DNA of 64,000 nt from Campylobacterales bacterium (lineage in GTDB: Bacteria > Campylobacterota > Campylobacteria > Campylobacterales > Sulfurimonadaceae). Below are positions 7,921 through 17,341 of this stretch, piece after piece. The first letter of the stretch is position 1, and every line of letters starts with the position of its first letter. The notes below the pieces were generated by a model that saw only the letters and a program-made list of their open reading frames with translations, was not told the origin of the DNA and ran no database searches. The DNA lies in the NCBI GenBank assembly GCA_014859655.1, contig JACUTT010000003.1:20766-84765 (forward strand), in the 5' to 3' direction. The translations under genes were made by a program, and so were the position numbers.

Positions 7921-9584
7921 TAGTCAATCCTTTTCATATTTTCGTCAAACTTAACAACAGGCTCACCGTGGTGATACTCGTATGGGTTAAAGTCTACATA
8001 TGGGACTTTTGTATGGTTCTCTAATGGTGGCGGTGATGTCGGCAAATGCCACTCAAGTGTTGTTGCTCTCCATGGGTTCACACCGGCAGACTCGCCTTTT
8101 CTCCATCCCTGAATAAGGACGTAGAACATGTAAGCAAGTCCTGTGATAAAGATGATCGCTCCCCAAAATGAGATCTGGTGATAGATCTGAAACTCAGGAA
8201 GGTAGTCAAAGTAACGGCGTGGCATACCAAGGTAACCCGCGATAAACATCGGGAACCACAGTACATTGAAGCCGATGAAGTTCAGCCAAAACGCGATCTT
8301 GGCATGCGTCTCGTTATACATCTTGCCCGTAATAAGCGGGAACCAGTAGTGCATACCGGCGAAGAGCAAGAAAACAACCCCGCCCAAGATAGCGTAGTGG
8401 AAGTGTGCAACCGTGTAGTAAGTATCTTGAAGGTGGATATCAACACCGACCATCGCGATAGTAACACCCGTCAAGCCGCCAATCGCAAAAGTAACCATCG
8501 TTCCCAGCGCCCATAACATAGGCGTAGAAAGAACGATCTTGCCCTTATACATCGTAGCAACCCAGTCATAAAACTTGACACCGGTCGGTACAGCAACAAA
8601 GAAGGTCAAGAACGAAAAGATCGTTTTTGCAAGGTCTGACATACCTGAAGTGTAGAGGTGGTGACCCCATACAAGGTAACCGATACCTGCGATTGAAGCC
8701 GATGAAAGCGCGATCGTACGGTAACCGAAGACCTCTCTTCGTGAGAAAACTGGAATAATCTCAGACATAATCCCGAACGCCGGAAGGATCATAAGATAAA
8801 CCGCCGGGTGGGAGTAGATCCAGAACAGGTGCTGGAAAAGTACAGGATCGCCCCCTTTTGACGGGTCAAAAATGCCGATACCGAAAAACTTCTCCAAGAT
8901 AGCAAGAATAAGCGTGATACCAACAACCGGAGTTGCAAGAAGCTGGATCCATGCTGTTGCGTAGATACCCCAGACGAAAAGAGGCATTTTGAAAAAGTCC
9001 ATACCCGGAGCACGAAGACGGTGAATCGTTACAAGGAAGTTAAGCCCCGTAAGGATAGACGCCATACCAAGAATAAATGCAGCCACCAGCGTTGTGATAA
9101 CGTTTGTGCCTGTGTTTAAGCTGTACGGTGCATAGAATGTCCAGCCAGTATCCGCAAAGTTGAATGCACCGTCTGAAAAATTAAACAGTGAAGAGAGTGC
9201 AACAATACACCCTACGATGTACAACCAGAATGTAAACCAGTTAAGACGCGGGAAAGAGACATCTTTCGCCCCGATCATCAATGGCATAACAATGTTTCCA
9301 AATACCGCCGGTATCCCCGGAATAATAAACAAGAAGACCATAATAACACCATGTAGCGTAAACGCCTGGTTAAATGTGTCCCCGTCCATATACTGTGCGC
9401 CCGGTGCGAACAGCTCAAATCTCATCGCAAGTGCCGTAGCAACTGCAATGAAAAAGAATGTAAACATAACAGCCGCATACATAAGGCCGATACGTTTGTG
9501 GTCTACTGTAAGCATCCACTGCATAAAAGTGCTCTTGGGATGACCAATGGCACAGTGCGTTTCGTCGAAATAACTTTTACTCAT
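7920..9584 (-). CDS. coxA: Cytochrome c oxidase subunit I, A2-type
   Basis: 554 aa, twelve-helix catalytic subunit holding the low-spin heme and the heme a3/CuB centre. Visible ligands and motifs are FTLHGVIMVF, WIYSHPAVYLMILPAFG (~260), VWGHHLYTSGM and HFHYAILGGVVFLLF. The sequence reads YSHPAVY where A1 enzymes have GHPEVY. The D-channel Glu is therefore absent and the YS pair is present, the accepted mark of A2-type heme-copper oxidases. K-channel features near YRTIALSSASIAG are kept. Most characterised Campylobacterota respire oxygen with cbb3 oxidases, so an A-type enzyme is notable. It follows the SCO gene with an 8-base overlap. Confidence 0.96.
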   Translation of the reverse strand: MSKSYFDETHCAIGHPKSTFMQWMLTVDHKRIGLMYAAVMFTFFFIAVATALAMRFELFAPGAQYMDGDTFNQAFTLHGVIMVFLFIIPGIPAVFGNIVMPLMIGAKDVSFPRLNWFTFWLYIVGCIVALSSLFNFSDGAFNFADTGWTFYAPYSLNTGTNVITTLVAAFILGMASILTGLNFLVTIHRLRAPGMDFFKMPLFVWGIYATAWIQLLATPVVGITLILAILEKFFGIGIFDPSKGGDPVLFQHLFWIYSHPAVYLMILPAFGIMSEIIPVFSRREVFGYRTIALSSASIAGIGYLVWGHHLYTSGMSDLAKTIFSFLTFFVAVPTGVKFYDWVATMYKGKIVLSTPMLWALGTMVTFAIGGLTGVTIAMVGVDIHLQDTYYTVAHFHYAILGGVVFLLFAGMHYWFPLITGKMYNETHAKIAFWLNFIGFNVLWFPMFIAGYLGMPRRYFDYLPEFQIYHQISFWGAIIFITGLAYMFYVLIQGWRKGESAGVNPWRATTLEWHLPTSPPPLENHTKVPYVDFNPYEYHHGEPVVKFDENMKRID

Positions 9585-10365
9585 CTTTCTCTCCTTTATT
9601 TTGATTGCTGTCTTCTTTTCTGCCTATTTTTACCAGGAAGATGAAGAATCCAAATACGATTAACAACATTACAGCACCCACGACCTTCTCCCACATAAAG
9701 ACATACTTTTTGCCTTGAGGGTCGTAGGAGAAGCAGTAAAGCAGTGTTTTTGCTATGGTAGGACCGACTCTTCCGTCTGCCGATTCGACCAGCGCCATCT
9801 TCACGTCGAAAGGAAGCTGCTCTATCCCGTTAAGGTAGCGCGTGATCTTTCCCTCCGGCGAGAGGATGATCAATGCTGCCGCGTGGATGTAGTCAACCTG
9901 CCCCTGGGCAGTGACCGTTTTCTCAAATGAGAAACCGACCTTGTCTGCAAGCACATGCGAACTGTTGTTCTCCCCGATCACAAAGTGCCAGGCATCCGCC
10001 ACATATGAACGCGTCATAGAGGCAAGATGATTTTTACGTTTAGCCGCAGCAAGATCAGGCGTCTCGTCTTCGGCAAAACTTACCGTAAGCACCTTGTAGT
10101 CTGTGTTTTCAGCCAACTGCAATCGACCCAGCATTTTTGCCAAATCTTCGAGCTGCGGGGTACAGATACCCGCACACCTGAAATAATTCAGGGTAAGTAT
10201 CGTCGGCTTTCCGTCCATTAACTGTTTCAAAGTCACGCGGTTTGACTTTTCGTCGATGAAGGTAAGATCAAGAGGAACTGTCTCCCCCAACTTTTCGTTA
10301 ATTCCCAATGCGTTCGCATACAAGATATTAAAAGACAATAACAACAGCAGTATTACTTTTTGCAT
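9577..10365 (-). CDS. SCO1/SenC-type copper chaperone
   Basis: 262 aa, first gene of the oxidase operon. A signal peptide (MQKVILLLLLSFNILYANA) leads into a thioredoxin-like SCO domain with the copper-binding CAGICTPQ (Cys ~66 and ~70) and the distant ligand His in YIHAAALI (~157). A C-terminal membrane anchor (VVGAVMLLIVFGFFIFLV, ~225-247) places the domain in the periplasm. SCO proteins deliver copper to, or reduce, the CuA site of subunit II, which agrees with this neighbourhood. The start has GAGG a few bases upstream. The anchor at the C-terminus rather than the N-terminus is a small deviation from classic Sco1. Confidence 0.9.
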   Translation of the reverse strand: MQKVILLLLLSFNILYANALGINEKLGETVPLDLTFIDEKSNRVTLKQLMDGKPTILTLNYFRCAGICTPQLEDLAKMLGRLQLAENTDYKVLTVSFAEDETPDLAAAKRKNHLASMTRSYVADAWHFVIGENNSSHVLADKVGFSFEKTVTAQGQVDYIHAAALIILSPEGKITRYLNGIEQLPFDVKMALVESADGRVGPTIAKTLLYCFSYDPQGKKYVFMWEKVVGAVMLLIVFGFFIFLVKIGRKEDSNQNKGEKDE

Positions 10366-10782
10366 ATTACCTCATCCCCTCTTGTATTATTTATTTGCAT
10401 ATTACTCCATTTCTTTAATATTATTTTTATTAATCCTTGGATTTTAGGCATTAAATGCTTAAATGATTATAAAAAGATTAGTTTTATTAATGCTTGATTA
10501 ACACTTCTGTAACAATTGTGGGTTATTTCGAAATCTATTTGAGAGTCTTATACTTAAGATAAATATATAATATAATTATTTAATAGTTTATATCGTTACT
10601 ATATATGATGTATAGTTTTATTTTTTGCACTTGTTTGCTACTACTCTTGTCGATGCAAAAAGAGAAAGACAGCTTCAAAAAAAGGCTATTTCAGGGATTG
10701 TATGAGGAAGAGGGGGTGCTCTTCTGTGCATTTTTAGAGGTGCCCTTAAAATAGATAAAACTAAAGCAGAGCTTAAAAAAGA
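10366..10782. other. AT-rich intergenic region upstream of oxidase operon
   Basis: About 417 bases between the divergently facing SCO start and the 3' end of the HD-GYP gene. It must hold the oxidase promoter. Candidate minus-strand boxes near 10510-10480 are weak and I do not assign one. A 49-codon frame (10605-10754, MMYSFIFCTCLLLLLS...) exists, but its end is made from the mobile-repeat sequence and it has no clear ribosome site. Confidence 0.5.
10713..10745. repeat. Degenerate copy of the GGGCACCTCT element
   Basis: TTTTTAGAGGTGCCC (10731-10745) is an exact right terminus of the element seen at 4764 and 44346. The left arm, GGGGTGCTCT at 10713-10722, matches the expected inverted repeat at 7 of 10 positions, leaving a short 33-bp decayed copy next to the end of the HD-GYP gene. 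Confidence 0.55.
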
Positions 10783-11853
10783 CTATGCATTTTTGAACTT
10801 TTCATAGATAGCACGGACCTCATCGAGATGGGCGATAAAGAGTCCGCACAGCCCAGGATCAAAATGGCTTTCACTCTGCACTTTCAAATACTCAACCGCC
10901 TCTTCAAACGGCCATGACTCCTTATAGGGACGCGTACTGGTCAATGCATCAAAAACATCTGCTATAGCCGTAATGCGGCCATAAAGAGGAATCTGTTCGC
11001 CCTTGAGTCCCTGTGGATACCCACTGCCGTCAAACTTCTCATGGTGGCTTTTCGCAATGACTGCGCCGGCTTTGAGGTAGGGGTTTTGGCTTGAATGCAA
11101 GATCTTCCAGCCGATGTCGCAATGCTTCTTCATCGCATCCATCTCCGCCTCATCGAGCCTGCCTGCTTTAAGCAAGATGGCATCGCTGATGCCGACTTTG
11201 CCGATGTCATGCAAGGGGGAAGCATAAAAAACAATCTCCTGCTCCTCTTCATTCAGGCCATATTTAAGTGCCAGCAGTCTTGAATAGTGTGACACGCGCG
11301 CGACATGGCTAGCTGTTTCGGGATCCTTGTACTCTGCCGCACTGGACAAGACTTTCAGGGCCTCTTGTTCTCGCTGAAGAAGGGTTTGCGTAGCTTTGGC
11401 AACCTCTTTTTGCAGCTGATGATTAAAATCATCCAAGATCAGCTGAGAGAGCTTGAGCTTGGTGATATTACTGATGCGTGCACGGTACTCCGCCGCATTG
11501 ATCGGTTTTTTTAAAAAATCGATCGCACCCATCTTTAGCGCTTCGAGCTTGATCTTCTCGTCATCGCCTGCCGCAGTGATCATAATCGTCATGATCTCAG
11601 GATTGATCGCATGCGCTATTTTCATCAATTCTATTCCGTTAATGTCAGGCATCATGTAGTCAACCAGCAAAATATCAACAGGATTACAGGAGATATACTC
11701 CAGTGCTAACTTAGGATCAGAAAAGGTCAGCATATTGGGGTAGGTCTGCTGCGAGATTGCTTTTAGCAGTTCGAGATTAAAAGTTTCATCATCAACGGCA
11801 ACAACATGCAGCTGCTCGCGCATCTGTTTGTCCGCTCCAGCTTTACTCTGCAT
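10783..11853 (-). CDS. Response regulator with HD-GYP cyclic-di-GMP phosphodiesterase domain
   Basis: REC domain (phospho-acceptor Asp in [10 protein letters not shown], Lys in LKKP) followed by a linker helix and an HD-GYP hydrolase domain. The HD pair is in HDIGKVGI (~216) and the GYP signature is [16 protein letters not shown] (~275). HD-GYP enzymes linearise cyclic-di-GMP to pGpG or GMP. The ORF track opens at 11910, but I place the start at ATG 11853 ([10 protein letters not shown]), which has GGGGG just upstream and overlaps the FIST-kinase stop by 11 bases. An internal ATG at 11823 is a third choice. It is the natural output partner of the hybrid kinase immediately upstream. A second paralogue of this architecture lies at 23856. 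Confidence 0.9.
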   Translation of the reverse strand: MQSKAGADKQMREQLHVVAVDDETFNLELLKAISQQTYPNMLTFSDPKLALEYISCNPVDILLVDYMMPDINGIELMKIAHAINPEIMTIMITAAGDDEKIKLEALKMGAIDFLKKPINAAEYRARISNITKLKLSQLILDDFNHQLQKEVAKATQTLLQREQEALKVLSSAAEYKDPETASHVARVSHYSRLLALKYGLNEEEQEIVFYASPLHDIGKVGISDAILLKAGRLDEAEMDAMKKHCDIGWKILHSSQNPYLKAGAVIAKSHHEKFDGSGYPQGLKGEQIPLYGRITAIADVFDALTSTRPYKESWPFEEAVEYLKVQSESHFDPGLCGLFIAHLDEVRAIYEKFKNA

Positions 11854-14800
11854 CCTTACCCCCGCTATAGTAGTTTTTGAGATCGTCAAAAAGTCTGCTG
11901 AGCTCTTCAAGCTCCTGTGTGTAGTCCATCTTCTGCTTGTTTTTCACACCCTGCTCGATCTGTTCTGCTACTTTTGTTATGCTTTCAAAGCAGAGCGAAG
12001 AACTTGCGCCTTTGAGCTTGTGCGCCAATGCCGAAAGCTCTTCAAGCAGGCTCTGTTTTTGCGCCTGCACCATCTCGTTTAGAATATATTCTGTCGTCTG
12101 AAGGAATTTTTCAAGCAGCCCCCACATGATCTCATCGGGGAGCTCCAGCATCCTGCCTGCCTTTTGCAACGCAGCTTTGATCTCACGCACCGGCACCTGC
12201 GTTTTCTCACTTTTTCTATTTATGGAAGAGTATTTTCGCAACAGGGCTTCAAGATCACTGATATTTACCGGTTTACCCAAAAAAGCATCTATTCCCGCAT
12301 CAATAAAGCCTTTGATGTCATCCTCGGCCACGTTGGAAGTCAGCGCTACAATCAGCGGTGTCTTGTTCACAGGTGCGGCTTCGATTATCTTCTTTGCCGC
12401 CTCTACTCCGTTCATTACCGGCATATTGATGTCCATCAAGATAATATCGAAATGTTTTTGTTTCGCGTACGTGAGCGCTTCCTGCCCGTTCGCCGCGATA
12501 TAAGGCGAGATCCCGTGTTTTGCCAGAAGCTCAGTGATGAGTATCTGGTTTACCTCGTTGTCCTCGGCGACTAGGACCTGCAGATGGCTGCCGTCAAAGG
12601 GGAGACTCTTGGGGGAGTTTTTAGACAGGGTGCCGGCATGCTGGTACAAAATATTGTACAACCGCGTCGAACAGCAGTGATAGCAGTTGATCATCTGCAG
12701 GTTCGAGCTCAATGGTATCAGCTGAGACTTCGGGTCGATACAAACAAGCAGAAGCTGCTCTCCTTTGAGCTCCTCATGCAGGGCAAGGGCCTCTTTTTCG
12801 TCAAAGACGATGATGATGTTCTTATCGCTCTCGCGCAGTCTTGCAATGGAGACCATGCTGGTCTCAATGCCGAAAACACCAAGATAGCCTTTCACCTGGT
12901 CGCTGTCCTGGCTGTTTTCAAGAAGATGGATGCGCTGCTGCTTGAGCAGGTCCGAAAGCCTCTGCATCTCTGTCTGGCACTTTTGCAGCTCCAGCACGAA
13001 AGAAAAAGTGCTTCCCTCGTCCTTATGGCTGCTAAGCTCTATTTTGCTTCCCATCAGCCCGACCAGAGAGGAACTGATGCTAAGACCCAGACCTGTACCG
13101 CCGAACTCACGCGTCGTCGAGCTGTCTTCCTGGGCAAAGGCTTCAAAGATCTTCTCCTGCCGCGCTTCGCTAATGCCGATTCCCGTATCTTCTACCGAAA
13201 ACTCTATCTGCTGCGAAGCAGCACTCTCCTGGAGCAGCTTGGCACTAATCCCTACCTTCTGCCCCGGCATAGTGAACTTTAGCGCATTGTTAATCAGGTT
13301 CGAGAGCACCTGCTTGAGATGCAGTCCGTCTGCCTGCAAACACTCTGCTATAGCAAGATCCACGTCGAGATAGTAGGCAATGTTTTTGCTCTGTGCGGTG
13401 GAGAGGTAGTTCATGTAGAGCAGTTCCATCTCTTTGAAGAGGTTGACCTCGATCAGATTGATGTGCAGCTTGCCCTGCTCTATCTTGGAGTAGTCGAGTA
13501 TCTCATTGACGACCCCCAGGAGCATATTGGTCGAATTTTTGATGATGTCGAGGTAGTGGTGCTGCTCCTCGCTGAGCGAGGTCTCACTCAGCAGACCCGC
13601 AAAACCGATGATCCCGTTCATCGGCGTTCTGATCTCATGGCTCATGTTGGCCAGAAAATCGGACTTCGCATGTTTAGCCTCTTCTGCGCGAAGGCGTGCG
13701 TTTTCAAGTTCGGTGATGTCGGTCAGCGTGGAGATGTACATCTCCTCTTGGTTGAAATAGATCCGTTTGGTGCGCACACGGAAGGTCAAAATATTGCCAT
13801 TTTTGTCGAGCATATACTCCTGCTGGAGTATCTCCTCCTCATCATGCGCAAACTCCGAAAGGTGGCACTCGCTGTCGCTGCAGCCGATCCTCCTCCCCTT
13901 CTCATCGACATAAAGATCGCAGATGCAGTCAAACTCGCTTAGAAAATCGTCCACGTCTGTGAAGTCGAAGCAGTCGAAGAACTTCTTGTTTAAAAAAGTG
14001 ACCTTTCCATGCTTCGTGGTCAGGGCTACAATGCTCTCCTGGTTGTCCAAAATCTGGTGCAGCCGCCGCTGGCGCTCTTCCAAGTTTCTCTCATACTGAA
14101 TCATCGCGGTCAGGTCTTCGCGCAGCGCGAGGTACTCAAAGACCTCACCGTCCTTGTCCAAAACAGGAAAAATGGAGGCGTGGACATAGTAGCTCGAGCC
14201 GTCTTTGTTGCGGTTTTGAAGCATTCCTGTCCATGTTTTATTTGATTTTAGCTCTCTCCACATCTCTTCAAACACTGAGGATGGGGTGTCGGGATGGCGG
14301 ACGATGCTGTGCGGCTGACCCACAAGCTCCTCTTTCGAGTAGCCGCTGAGTTCGCAAAAACGGTCATTTGAGTAGATGATGATGCCGCGGGTGTCTGTCT
14401 TGGAAACCAGGATCGATTTATCGAGTGCATTTTTATACTGGCTAAGCAAAGAGATCGAAACCCTGCTCTCTTCGAGCTGTTTGCTTAGCTCCTTGGTCGT
14501 TGCCTCTACTAGATGATGCATAACTGCTGTGGATCGTCGCCTCGGTGCGCTTTGCAGAGGGTCTGATTTTTTTCTTTTTGGCACGACGCTGCTTTCACAG
14601 AGCCCCAGGATCACACTGCTGATGTTGAAAAATCGGTTCTTTCCCCCGCTTCGGGTAAACTCCCCGTAAGAGAAGAAGCCTGCCTGCGGTGCCAGCTGCG
14701 CCAATGCCGTGTACTCCGTCTGCATCTTCTTGTCACAAAACAGCTTTCTTGCTCCGCAGGAGTAGACAAAAAGCGACTCCAGCGGTTGCTGCTGCGCCCG

Positions 14801-15694
14801 GGCATAGATCTCGGCCGTGTTGTCTATGGCGGCGCTTTCGTCGCCGATGCCGAAATAGACCCTGCTCCCCTGGGGAATATGCGAGGAAAAGCACAGAGCG
14901 CCCTCCGGCGTGCTTCCTACTGCAGAACGGGCTATCTCTACCCCCTCCTGTTCAAAGACCAACGGAAACTCGATGATAGACTCGGGAATGTTTTTTATGG
15001 TCTCTTTGCCCAGATACTTCGCGTAAAGATTCAGCGCGATCTCCCCGTCGATCTCATAGATGCAGTTCCCCTGTGAGCGCGTCACCTCCATACCTTTGCC
15101 GATGCGCCTCCAGCCAAAATTGTGGTCCGTAAAACAACGAAGCTCACTCCCGCTCAGTGCTGCAGCCACGACTCCGCCGGGAATGATCTGTGTACCGTGG
15201 ATGACAAAGGGCGTATCAAACAAAAAGTTGTCCCCCGCGCTTCCTCCCACGACAAGGACCTCTTCGCCGCCGGCCTCGTTAAAGCCGCGCAAAAGCTCGT
15301 CGCCGCTGTAGTGCAGGCTATCCATAAAAAGGATGACACATTTGGTATCACTCTGCAGTAATGACGCAGCCATCTCTTTTCCGGTTTCATAAGCCCCGCT
15401 GCCGCTGCCGCTAAAAGTCTTTACCCGGCTTTTGTCAAATTCGCTGATGCTGATAAGCGTCTTTTTCTCATGTACGCTTCCCTCAAGGATCTCTCCGCAG
15501 CTCGATGTGCCGATGATATGCGCCTGGGGAAAATGGGCCTTGATGCTCCTGGTGATCTCAGCCAGTGCTTTTTTGTCCAGTACCCCGTCAAATATCTGTA
15601 CCAGTATCTGTCCCAATGAACCCGAACCCCACTCTTGCTCAAGCCAGGAAAGCATCTTCTCTGTGGTCTCATAAAGATAATTAGTGCTTCGCAT
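11843..15694 (-). CDS. FIST-domain hybrid sensor histidine kinase (FIST-PAS-PAS-HisKA-HATPase-REC-HPt)
   Basis: 1283 aa, no membrane segment, so a cytoplasmic sensor. FIST_N (~20-215, [16 protein letters not shown]) and FIST_C (~220-370, GFFSYGEF) are domains proposed to bind small ligands such as amino acids. Two PAS domains follow (~425-545 with [19 protein letters not shown], and ~550-680). HisKA has [11 protein letters not shown] (His ~685). HATPase has EDTGIGIS and [10 protein letters not shown] (~866). A stretch at ~925-1010 resembles a receiver that has lost its acidic pocket. A full REC follows (ILMDINMP, Asp ~1085), and then an HPt domain ([10 protein letters not shown], His ~1223). 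It contains every step of a phosphorelay in one chain. The downstream HD-GYP regulator overlaps its stop codon. Confidence 0.92.
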   Translation of the reverse strand: MRSTNYLYETTEKMLSWLEQEWGSGSLGQILVQIFDGVLDKKALAEITRSIKAHFPQAHIIGTSSCGEILEGSVHEKKTLISISEFDKSRVKTFSGSGSGAYETGKEMAASLLQSDTKCVILFMDSLHYSGDELLRGFNEAGGEEVLVVGGSAGDNFLFDTPFVIHGTQIIPGGVVAAALSGSELRCFTDHNFGWRRIGKGMEVTRSQGNCIYEIDGEIALNLYAKYLGKETIKNIPESIIEFPLVFEQEGVEIARSAVGSTPEGALCFSSHIPQGSRVYFGIGDESAAIDNTAEIYARAQQQPLESLFVYSCGARKLFCDKKMQTEYTALAQLAPQAGFFSYGEFTRSGGKNRFFNISSVILGLCESSVVPKRKKSDPLQSAPRRRSTAVMHHLVEATTKELSKQLEESRVSISLLSQYKNALDKSILVSKTDTRGIIIYSNDRFCELSGYSKEELVGQPHSIVRHPDTPSSVFEEMWRELKSNKTWTGMLQNRNKDGSSYYVHASIFPVLDKDGEVFEYLALREDLTAMIQYERNLEERQRRLHQILDNQESIVALTTKHGKVTFLNKKFFDCFDFTDVDDFLSEFDCICDLYVDEKGRRIGCSDSECHLSEFAHDEEEILQQEYMLDKNGNILTFRVRTKRIYFNQEEMYISTLTDITELENARLRAEEAKHAKSDFLANMSHEIRTPMNGIIGFAGLLSETSLSEEQHHYLDIIKNSTNMLLGVVNEILDYSKIEQGKLHINLIEVNLFKEMELLYMNYLSTAQSKNIAYYLDVDLAIAECLQADGLHLKQVLSNLINNALKFTMPGQKVGISAKLLQESAASQQIEFSVEDTGIGISEARQEKIFEAFAQEDSSTTREFGGTGLGLSISSSLVGLMGSKIELSSHKDEGSTFSFVLELQKCQTEMQRLSDLLKQQRIHLLENSQDSDQVKGYLGVFGIETSMVSIARLRESDKNIIIVFDEKEALALHEELKGEQLLLVCIDPKSQLIPLSSNLQMINCYHCCSTRLYNILYQHAGTLSKNSPKSLPFDGSHLQVLVAEDNEVNQILITELLAKHGISPYIAANGQEALTYAKQKHFDIILMDINMPVMNGVEAAKKIIEAAPVNKTPLIVALTSNVAEDDIKGFIDAGIDAFLGKPVNISDLEALLRKYSSINRKSEKTQVPVREIKAALQKAGRMLELPDEIMWGLLEKFLQTTEYILNEMVQAQKQSLLEELSALAHKLKGASSSLCFESITKVAEQIEQGVKNKQKMDYTQELEELSRLFDDLKNYYSGGKDAE

Positions 15695-15813
15695 TATTTA
15701 CTGTTCCCATTGGCTGATGCCCTAGTATAAATATTTAAAATCAAAACATTTTCTTATAATATACCAAAACTTTTGCTTTAATTGCCATAAAGTTGTTGTT
15801 TTTTATAAATAGG

Positions 15814-15854
15814 TATAATTTAACAATTTTTTAAGATTCTACCGCTATTATAAT
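15814..15854 (+). promoter_or_regulatory. Candidate promoter(s) of the plus-strand signalling operon
   Basis: Two TATAAT hexamers (15814-15819 and 15849-15854) lie in the AT-rich divergent spacer before the response regulator at 15909. The first is preceded by TTGTTG at about 15 bases, a short spacing; neither has an ideal -35. One of them probably drives the eight-gene operon. Confidence 0.35.
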
Positions 15855-15882
15855 CGGTTTCGTATCAACAAAAAATACTTTA

Positions 15883-15908
15883 GGGCACCTCTAAAAACTG
15901 GGTTTTTA
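15883..15908. repeat. Truncated GGGCACCTCT element abutting a start codon
   Basis: GGGCACCTCTAAAAAC-T-GGGTTTTTA is the left arm and inner right arm of the mobile element. The outer right arm (GAGGTGCCC) is missing, and the ATG of the next gene begins at the breakpoint. The element therefore forms the 5' untranslated sequence of the operon, and no good Shine-Dalgarno remains. Confidence 0.65.
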
Positions 15909-17222
15909 ATGAAAAAAAATATTTTAGTCGTCGAAGACAATGAGCTCAATCTCGAAGTGATCCGGCTTCTCGTAAGCCAGTATGCCCAGGAGCAGGACGA
16001 GCCTATCGAAATCTTTAGCGCCAGTGATGGACAGATGGCGGTGGAGCTGTGCAAGATGCAGCAGATCGACATTATCTTTATGGACCTGATGATGCCGATC
16101 ATGGGTGGCATCGAAGCGACCAAACAGATCAAAGCCGCGCACCCCAAGACAATGATCATCGCTGTCTCCGCTTACGGGGATGAGGAGAAACAAAAACAGA
16201 TGCTGCGTAACGGGGCCGAAGATTATATGACAAAGCCTCTTAATGCCCTCCTCTTCAAAAACCGCCTGCGCAATTATCTGAAGCTGCTCAAAACCCGAAA
16301 CCACATTGGCAACAAGGCAAAGGCGCGCAACCTTTTCACCTCAAAGGCCTATAACTACCACATAGACTTCACCGTGGCCACCGATGCAGATCTTTCGGAG
16401 TTTTGGGAGGCGATACTGATGCGCTTTGACTTTCAGCGTCACATCGAACATATAAGCGATTTTGTCCGTTTCGTCTACCGTCTGGGCATGCTTCAGCTGC
16501 AAAACAGGTACAAGTTCCATATTGTGATCGAAGAAGACACCGAGCATTTCTACTTTACGCTCGACAACATCAAGATGTTGGGATGCGTCAAGATTAGCGC
16601 CCTGCTGGCGAAGCATTACGAGCAGGCAGAGTATCTGTGCAAGGAGAACATTCTGAGTTTTTCACTCGCAAAGATGCCGCCCGAAGAGCTCGAAGTACTT
16701 CTGCCGGACGCGCCTGCTATAGCCGCCCCGGCGCAAAACGCCAATGCTATCATAATGCAAACACCCAAAGATGAAGAGAAAAGGACATTTGCTATCCTCG
16801 AACCCGATGAGCTGCAAGAGTTTGAGGACTACCTTCTCAAACTCCGCTCGCTTATCCTCATGATGGAAAACAGCAGCCTTGAAGCCTCCGATATCGAAGA
16901 ACTTTGCAGCTGCTTCAATGAAATGGGTTCTATTCTCTCCATATCCAACGACAGCTACGTCCTCTCCAATGCCCTCAAACAGCTCTCTTCTGCTATAGCG
17001 CACAACCATGAGAATTTCAGCGAGAGTTCCTCCCAGCTCTTTGACTTTGTCAACGCCTTTGTCAACGACCTCATCTTCTGGAAAAACAAGATATTTTACG
17101 AGGGCGCGCCGAGCGTCGACTTCCTCAACGACTCCATCACCAGCAACGCCAACATGCTCCACTCCCTCCTGCAGCCCAGCACAAAGGGCGATGAAGAGCT
17201 TGATGACATTTTTGATTTCTAG
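15909..17222 (+). CDS. Response regulator with unrecognised C-terminal output domains (type X, copy 1)
   Basis: 437 aa. The REC domain (~4-120) has EDN acidic residues, phospho-acceptor Asp in IIFMDLMMP (~58) and Lys in MTKP. I do not recognise what follows. A middle region (~135-255) contains ARNLFTSKAYNY, LSEFWEAI and FYFTLDNIKMLG. A helical C-terminal region (~295-430) contains ALKQLSSAIAHNHEN and SVDFLNDSI, and the protein ends in acidic DDIFDF. The gene at 17342 is a full-length paralogue and the one at 33133 shares the C-terminal domain. No helix-turn-helix or enzymatic motif is seen; a docking or phosphorelay role is an inference. First gene of the plus-strand operon. Confidence 0.8.
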   Translation: MKKNILVVEDNELNLEVIRLLVSQYAQEQDEPIEIFSASDGQMAVELCKMQQIDIIFMDLMMPIMGGIEATKQIKAAHPKTMIIAVSAYGDEEKQKQMLRNGAEDYMTKPLNALLFKNRLRNYLKLLKTRNHIGNKAKARNLFTSKAYNYHIDFTVATDADLSEFWEAILMRFDFQRHIEHISDFVRFVYRLGMLQLQNRYKFHIVIEEDTEHFYFTLDNIKMLGCVKISALLAKHYEQAEYLCKENILSFSLAKMPPEELEVLLPDAPAIAAPAQNANAIIMQTPKDEEKRTFAILEPDELQEFEDYLLKLRSLILMMENSSLEASDIEELCSCFNEMGSILSISNDSYVLSNALKQLSSAIAHNHENFSESSSQLFDFVNAFVNDLIFWKNKIFYEGAPSVDFLNDSITSNANMLHSLLQPSTKGDEELDDIFDF

Positions 17223-17341
17223 GATGCTTAGGCGTTCTTATTAGAGGGAATTTTGGTTTTTAAGTTAAGTTCAACTACTATTGCAAACTTATCTAAACAT
17301 TCAGGAACTTAGATGTACTCATATGTCAAACGGATAAAACT

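Noticed and set aside
10605-10754. 49-codon ORF with a hydrophobic start (MMYSFIFCTCLLLLLS)
   Set aside because: No ribosome site is evident, and its 3' end (FLEVPLK) is encoded by the mobile palindrome terminus, so it is probably chance.
11854-11910. Upstream start of the HD-GYP regulator
   Set aside because: It would overlap the FIST kinase end by 68 bases; ATG 11853 gives a typical short coupling overlap and a purine-rich site upstream.
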